Under the pieces are notes generated by a model. The model was not told the DNA's origin and ran no database searches. It saw nothing but the letters and a program-made list of their open reading frames with translations. Positions 60,353 through 64,000 of a stretch of DNA of 64,000 nt are shown here, one piece after another. Position 1 is the first letter of the stretch. Every line of letters starts with the position of its first letter. The position numbers and the translations under genes were made by a program. Source of the DNA: Roseiarcus sp963829505 (GTDB lineage Bacteria; Pseudomonadota; Alphaproteobacteria; Rhizobiales; Beijerinckiaceae); assembly GCA_963829505.1 (NCBI GenBank), contig CAWHIL010000003.1:868001-932000 (forward strand). The letters run 5' to 3'.

Positions 60353-61420
60353 CTATCGCCGCGGTCTGGAGAGACCCTGGATCTCGGCGAAGACGGCGAG
60401 CACGTGCAGCTTGCGGTCGAGGTTCATCGCGACCGTCTCGCGTTCAGCCGCGCGCAGCCGGTCCCACAGCGCGCCGATCTCCCAGGCGCGGAGCGGCGAG
60501 GTTGCGGCGCTTGCGGCGTAGGCGGCGAGCCAGCCGTAAAGCGCGCGGTGGAACGCCTCGAACGCCTCCGTCATGTCGCGCCCGGCAAGCGCCTCGGCGA
60601 GCTTCGCGGCTGCCCGCTGATCCGGATGCGGCAGGGCGCCGATCGCCGAGTCGATCAGCGCGCCGAGGCTCTTGAATTCCGGCGACAGGCGCGCCAGCGC
60701 GTGACGGACCGAGCCGTCGGCGCGCGCGGCGGCGCTCTCGACCGCGTCGCGCTCGAAGTCGCTCCAGGGCGCCCCGAGCGACGAAACGATCTCGACGATC
60801 GTTTCCTGTGTCAGCGGCTCGAGTCTCAGGCGCCGGCAACGCGAGCGGATCGTCGGCAGCACCTGCGCCGGCCGGTGCGACACGATCAGGATCAGCGCGC
60901 GCTCGGGCGGCTCCTCGATGGTCTTGAGGAGCGCGTTGGCGCTGCTGGCGTTAAGGTCCTCGGCGCAGTCGACGAGGCATATCCGCCAGCCGCCGAAAGC
61001 GGGCGACAGCTCGAACACGCCGAGCGCGTTGCGGACGTCGTTGACCCGAATTTCGCTGAAGTGCTTCTTTCCGTCGGACCCTCGCCTCACGAGCGCGAAA
61101 TCGGGATGGGCGAGCGCCGCGAGATGCTTGGCCGCCGGATTGGCCGGGTCGACCGTGAGGTCGCGCGCGGCGCGGACGGCGGGCGCGTCCGGGTCCGGGT
61201 TGGCGAACAGGAAACGGGCGAAACTCCAGGCGAGCGTCGCCTTGCCGACGCCTTCCGGCCCGCCGATCAGCCAGGCGTGCGGCAGGCGCCGCTCCCGGTA
61301 GGCTTCGAGAAGTTCGCGTTCGGCGGCGGCCTGGCCGATCACCCGGCCTGCCTCGCGCGGATGCGGCGCCCCCGGGAACTCGTCGCTTTCCAGGGGCTCG
61401 TCGGCTTCGGGCTTCTTCAT
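60353..61420 (-). CDS. holB: DNA polymerase III delta' subunit
   Basis: A 355-residue clamp-loader subunit. IGGPEGVGKATLAWSFARFL is the P-loop, and LVDCAEDLNASSANALLKTIEEPPERALILIVSHRP holds the SRC-like sensor region. The zinc Cys4 module of E. coli delta' is absent. ATG 61420 overlaps the tmk stop (ATGA). It helps load the sliding clamp in replication. Confidence 0.94.
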   Translation of the reverse strand: MKKPEADEPLESDEFPGAPHPREAGRVIGQAAAERELLEAYRERRLPHAWLIGGPEGVGKATLAWSFARFLFANPDPDAPAVRAARDLTVDPANPAAKHLAALAHPDFALVRRGSDGKKHFSEIRVNDVRNALGVFELSPAFGGWRICLVDCAEDLNASSANALLKTIEEPPERALILIVSHRPAQVLPTIRSRCRRLRLEPLTQETIVEIVSSLGAPWSDFERDAVESAAARADGSVRHALARLSPEFKSLGALIDSAIGALPHPDQRAAAKLAEALAGRDMTEAFEAFHRALYGWLAAYAASAATSPLRAWEIGALWDRLRAAERETVAMNLDRKLHVLAVFAEIQGLSRPRR

Positions 61421-62082
61421 GGCTCGGACTCGTCCGAGCGGAGCGGATCGAGGCGCTTCTCGACTTCGCTCCAGATCGCGGCCTCGACGTCGTCTTCGGA
61501 CTTCGTCGCGTCGATGACGGCGCAGCGCTGCGGCTCGTTTGCCGCGATGTCGAGAAAGGCGCGGCGCAGCGTGCGGTGGAATTCGATCCCCTCCGCCTCG
61601 AACCGATCGGCCCCCTCGTCTCCCCGCCGAAGGCGCGCCCGCTCGAGCCCGGCCTCGGCCGGAACGTCGAGGATCAGCGTCAGGTCGGGGCGATTGTCGC
61701 CAAGGGCGATCCCTTCGAGCCGCTTGACGAAGTCCGCCGGGAGGTGGCCCGCCACGCCCTGGTAGGCGCGGGTCGAGTTGGCGAAACGGTCGCTGACGAC
61801 CCATGCGCCGCGCTCGAGCGCTGGCAGGATGGTCTGATCGAGATGGTCGATGCGCGCGGCGGCGAAGAGCATCGCCTCGCCCTCGGGCCCGAGCGAGCGG
61901 GCGCGACCCGACAGGATCACCTCGCGAAGCGCCTCGGCGTGGGGAGAGCCGCCCGGCTCGCGGGTGCGCACGACCTCGTGGCCGGCGATCCTGAGGCGCG
62001 CCGCGAGGCGCTCGGCCTGCACGGACTTGCCCGCCCCCTCGCCGCCCTCGAGCGTGATGAAGCGGCCCCGCCCGGACGTCAT
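61417..62082 (-). CDS. tmk: Thymidylate kinase
   Basis: A 221-residue kinase phosphorylating dTMP to dTDP. It has the P-loop LEGGEGAGKSVQAERL, TREPGGSP (DRx-type substrate loop), SDRFANSTRAYQG and the lid LRRGDEGADRFE. ATG 62082 overlaps the stop of the carboxypeptidase gene, and the stop overlaps holB, so dac-tmk-holB are coupled. Confidence 0.95.
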   Translation of the reverse strand: MTSGRGRFITLEGGEGAGKSVQAERLAARLRIAGHEVVRTREPGGSPHAEALREVILSGRARSLGPEGEAMLFAAARIDHLDQTILPALERGAWVVSDRFANSTRAYQGVAGHLPADFVKRLEGIALGDNRPDLTLILDVPAEAGLERARLRRGDEGADRFEAEGIEFHRTLRRAFLDIAANEPQRCAVIDATKSEDDVEAAIWSEVEKRLDPLRSDESEP

Positions 62083-63257
62083 TTCTGGAAGCGCGCGAGC
62101 GCCTCGCGAATGGCGCCGCCGGCGAGTTCGACGCTGGCGTCGAAGGCGCGGCGGGTGAGGCCGCCAAGACCAACGGAGGCGCCGGTCTTCAGCGGCGCGT
62201 CGATCACCAGCATGTCGTCACGCCAGACCTTCAGATGGCCAGCGTCCCTGCCCTTCTCGACCGGCGCGACGAGCGGGCCGGTGTAGACGATCTTGGCGAC
62301 GATCCGGCTCGCGTCGCCGCGCGGCAGATAGAGAAGGATCGGGCTGTCGCTGACGAGCGGAACGTCGCCCGTCTCGCCGCCGTAGACGGAGGCGCCGCCG
62401 ACGCGCTCGCCCGCCTCGAACACCGTCCGGTGATCGAACGAATGGAAGCCGTAGTCGAAGAGCTTGCGGGCCTCCTCGGTCCGGTCGGTCGCCGTCTTCT
62501 CGCCAAAGGTCACAACGATCAGCCGCGCTCCGTCCTGGACCGCCGTACCCACGAGCCCGTAGGCGCCGTCAGCGGGGTCGGTCGACTTGAGGCCGTCGGC
62601 GCCGAGATTTTGCGTGAGGAGCGGATTCTTGTTGAGCTGGTGGATCTTGTTCCAGGTGAAGTCCTTCTCGCCGAAATAGTGATAGTAGTCGGGGTATTCG
62701 CGGATGATATGGGCGGCGAGGAGCGCCATGTCGCGCGCCGTCACGCGCTGAGCCGGATCGCCCTTGCCGCGCGGATCGGTGAAGTGCGAATGGCTCATGC
62801 CGAGCTCGGCGGCGCGCTTGTTCATCAGGTCCGCGAAGTGCTGCTCCGAGCCGGCCATGCCCTCGGCGAGCGTCATCGCGGCGTCGTTGCCGGACTGGAT
62901 GATGAGTCCGCGCAGCAGGTCTTCGATCCTGACCTGGCTGTGCAGCGCGAGAAAGGTCGCGGCGCCGTGCCCGTGCGCTCCACCCTCGCGCCAGGCCCTC
63001 TCCGACACGACAAAGACGTCGTCGAGGTGCAGGCGGCCTTCCTTCAATTCGCGAAAGACGATCTCGGCGGTAAGAAGCTTGGCGGTCGAGGCGGGCGGCG
63101 TCGCGTCGTCGGCGTTCTTTTCGTAGAGCACCGCGCCGCTGTCGTAGTCCTCGATCAGCGCAACGTCGGCGCTCGAGGCGAACGGCGCCGCCCGGCCAGC
63201 CGGGGAAAGGCAGAGGCCGCCGACAATCAGCGCGATCGTCAGCCCGATCAGGCGCAC
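62079..63257 (-). CDS. dacC: D-alanyl-D-alanine carboxypeptidase (PBP5/6 type)
   Basis: A 392-residue penicillin-binding protein. GTG 63257 follows GAGGA and gives a signal peptide (LIGLTIALIVGGLCLSPAGRA). The active Ser is in PPASTAKLLT (SxxK) and the second motif is IQSGNDAAM (SGN). The third motif, normally KTG, reads LKSTDPADGAYG, i.e. KST. The C-terminal PBP5 beta domain and an amphipathic end follow. It trims the terminal D-Ala of peptidoglycan pentapeptide in the periplasm. The altered third motif may lower activity. Confidence 0.92.
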   Translation of the reverse strand: MRLIGLTIALIVGGLCLSPAGRAAPFASSADVALIEDYDSGAVLYEKNADDATPPASTAKLLTAEIVFRELKEGRLHLDDVFVVSERAWREGGAHGHGAATFLALHSQVRIEDLLRGLIIQSGNDAAMTLAEGMAGSEQHFADLMNKRAAELGMSHSHFTDPRGKGDPAQRVTARDMALLAAHIIREYPDYYHYFGEKDFTWNKIHQLNKNPLLTQNLGADGLKSTDPADGAYGLVGTAVQDGARLIVVTFGEKTATDRTEEARKLFDYGFHSFDHRTVFEAGERVGGASVYGGETGDVPLVSDSPILLYLPRGDASRIVAKIVYTGPLVAPVEKGRDAGHLKVWRDDMLVIDAPLKTGASVGLGGLTRRAFDASVELAGGAIREALARFQK

Positions 63258-63355
63258 CGGAAATCCTCTGCGAAGGCGCGCCCTAAAAGGCGTCCTCGTC
63301 GGGTTCGGGGAATGCGGCAATGTTCCGCCCAATCGTGGCGATTCGGCGGCGCGCC

Positions 63356-64000
63356 TCAGTTGTCGTCGCGTCGCGGCGGCTTGACCGTGGCGAGGGCGGC
63401 GCGCGTCAGCCGCTTCACGCGATCCGACGAGGGATCGGCGAAATAGAGCGCCTTCTCTGCGCTCGCGTGCAGTTCGGGACGCGGCGGCGGGAGCACGCCT
63501 TCGGCGTTCGACGCGCGCGGCGGCGCGGCGAGGGCGACCGAGGACGCCCGGCTTGCACTCTCTCCGAGGTCGAACGGGCGCGGCGGCGGCAGCGGAACGG
63601 GTTTACGAGGCTGGCGGATTGGCGTGGCGTCGGGGGCCGCCTCGTCGGGCGCCTGCGCCTGGGGCGCATCGGCGGCTGCGAGCTGCGCGGGCTCGGGCGG
63701 TGGAGGCGGGGCTGGCGCAGGCGCGGGAGGGGGCTCGTAGGCGGCAGGCTGCGGGGCCGTCGCTTGCGAGCCGAACAGGCCGCCGAGCGGCGAGGCCGCG
63801 GCGACCATGACCCCGGCGCCGAGCCCATCGATGCTGGCCGGCGAACCGTCGGTGCGCAGCGAGGCGAGCAGCATGGAATCGTCCGAGCCTTCGAGCGGCG
63901 CGCGCCCGACATATTCGACCTTGACCTTCGCCGTGCCCGCGCCCTTGAAGTCGAGCACGTCTGCGGCGCGCGACGAGACGTCCATCACCCGGCCGCCATG
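63356..64000 (-). CDS. rlpA: RlpA family septal ring lytic transglycosylase (partial, 5' end missing)
   Basis: The visible 214 residues begin inside the double-psi beta-barrel domain: GRVMDVSSRAADVLDF and VEYVGRAPLEGSDD are its conserved end. The frame continues to the right edge, so the N-terminal part is outside the window. The rest is a long Pro/Ala-rich region (about 75-160) and a basic tail. No SPOR domain follows. RlpA proteins cut peptidoglycan strands lacking stem peptides at septa. Directly upstream of dac, the usual order in the group. Confidence 0.9.
   Translation of the reverse strand, partial: HGGRVMDVSSRAADVLDFKGAGTAKVKVEYVGRAPLEGSDDSMLLASLRTDGSPASIDGLGAGVMVAAASPLGGLFGSQATAPQPAAYEPPPAPAPAPPPPPEPAQLAAADAPQAQAPDEAAPDATPIRQPRKPVPLPPPRPFDLGESASRASSVALAAPPRASNAEGVLPPPRPELHASAEKALYFADPSSDRVKRLTRAALATVKPPRRDDN

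Overview
The window is high-GC bacterial chromosome, clearly alphaproteobacterial and most likely Hyphomicrobiales (Rhizobiales). The evidence is several gene orders usual there: rpsF-rpsR-DUF2232-rplI, ihfA-merR-tRNA-Pro, and rlpA-dac-tmk-holB-metG-tatD-metallo-hydrolase. Small proteins typical of that order and many ATGA/GTGA-coupled genes agree. A Beijerinckiaceae/Methylocystaceae-like host would fit, but that is an inference. Housekeeping genes (guaB, metG, tmk, holB, ribosomal proteins) indicate a chromosome rather than a plasmid. Layout: 0-9 kb holds a hypothetical protein, a secreted His-rich protein, an emrAB-type efflux operon with its MarR regulator and a candidate operator, a cold-shock protein, small hypotheticals, exonuclease III, 5-hydroxyisourate hydrolase and an RhlE-type helicase. 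9.5-16 kb is a complete nine-gene N-ATPase operon (atpDCQRBEFAG), the alternative F-type ATPase class, with almost every junction a 4-base start/stop overlap. Immediately behind it lies a wrecked K+ transporter gene (kup) that has lost its membrane core. 17-21 kb is a trehalose operon (otsB, GH15 hydrolase, otsA) in which otsB carries two frameshifts. 21-27 kb is a CheB/CheR/PAS/histidine-kinase fusion broken by one frameshift, a second CheB with a zinc-ribbon tail, and small proteins. 27-33 kb has an M20 amidohydrolase, ornithine cyclodeaminase family protein, guaB, an EamA transporter and a HAD phosphatase. The non-coding stretch 32.9-33.1 kb is the most striking part. It holds a perfect ParB-binding parS palindrome, four AACAGGGAG direct repeats spaced 21-22 bp, three GTTCGGC repeats spaced exactly 11 bp and a perfect DnaA box. 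It looks like a replication or partition control region with no initiator or parAB gene beside it. 33-48 kb contains a YjbQ protein, a fumarylacetoacetate-hydrolase family enzyme, an NYN RNase-like protein paired with a family-5-like uracil-DNA glycosylase, galM, a repeat cluster, a 1373-residue trimeric autotransporter adhesin followed 7 bp later by a secreted protein of unknown function, the S6/S18/L9 cluster, a DUF892 protein, an SDR lacking its catalytic Tyr, ihfA, a MerR regulator and tRNA-Pro(GGG). 49-64 kb contains a fused membrane/spermidine-synthase-like protein, a class I HMG-CoA reductase, carbonic anhydrase, an ArgE/DapE peptidase, and the conserved MBL-tatD-metG ... holB-tmk-dac-rlpA block, interrupted by two secreted proteins and REP-like repeats. 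Three families of dispersed palindromic repeats sit between genes. Broken reading frames concentrate between 16 and 25 kb, which could be real decay or sequencing error.
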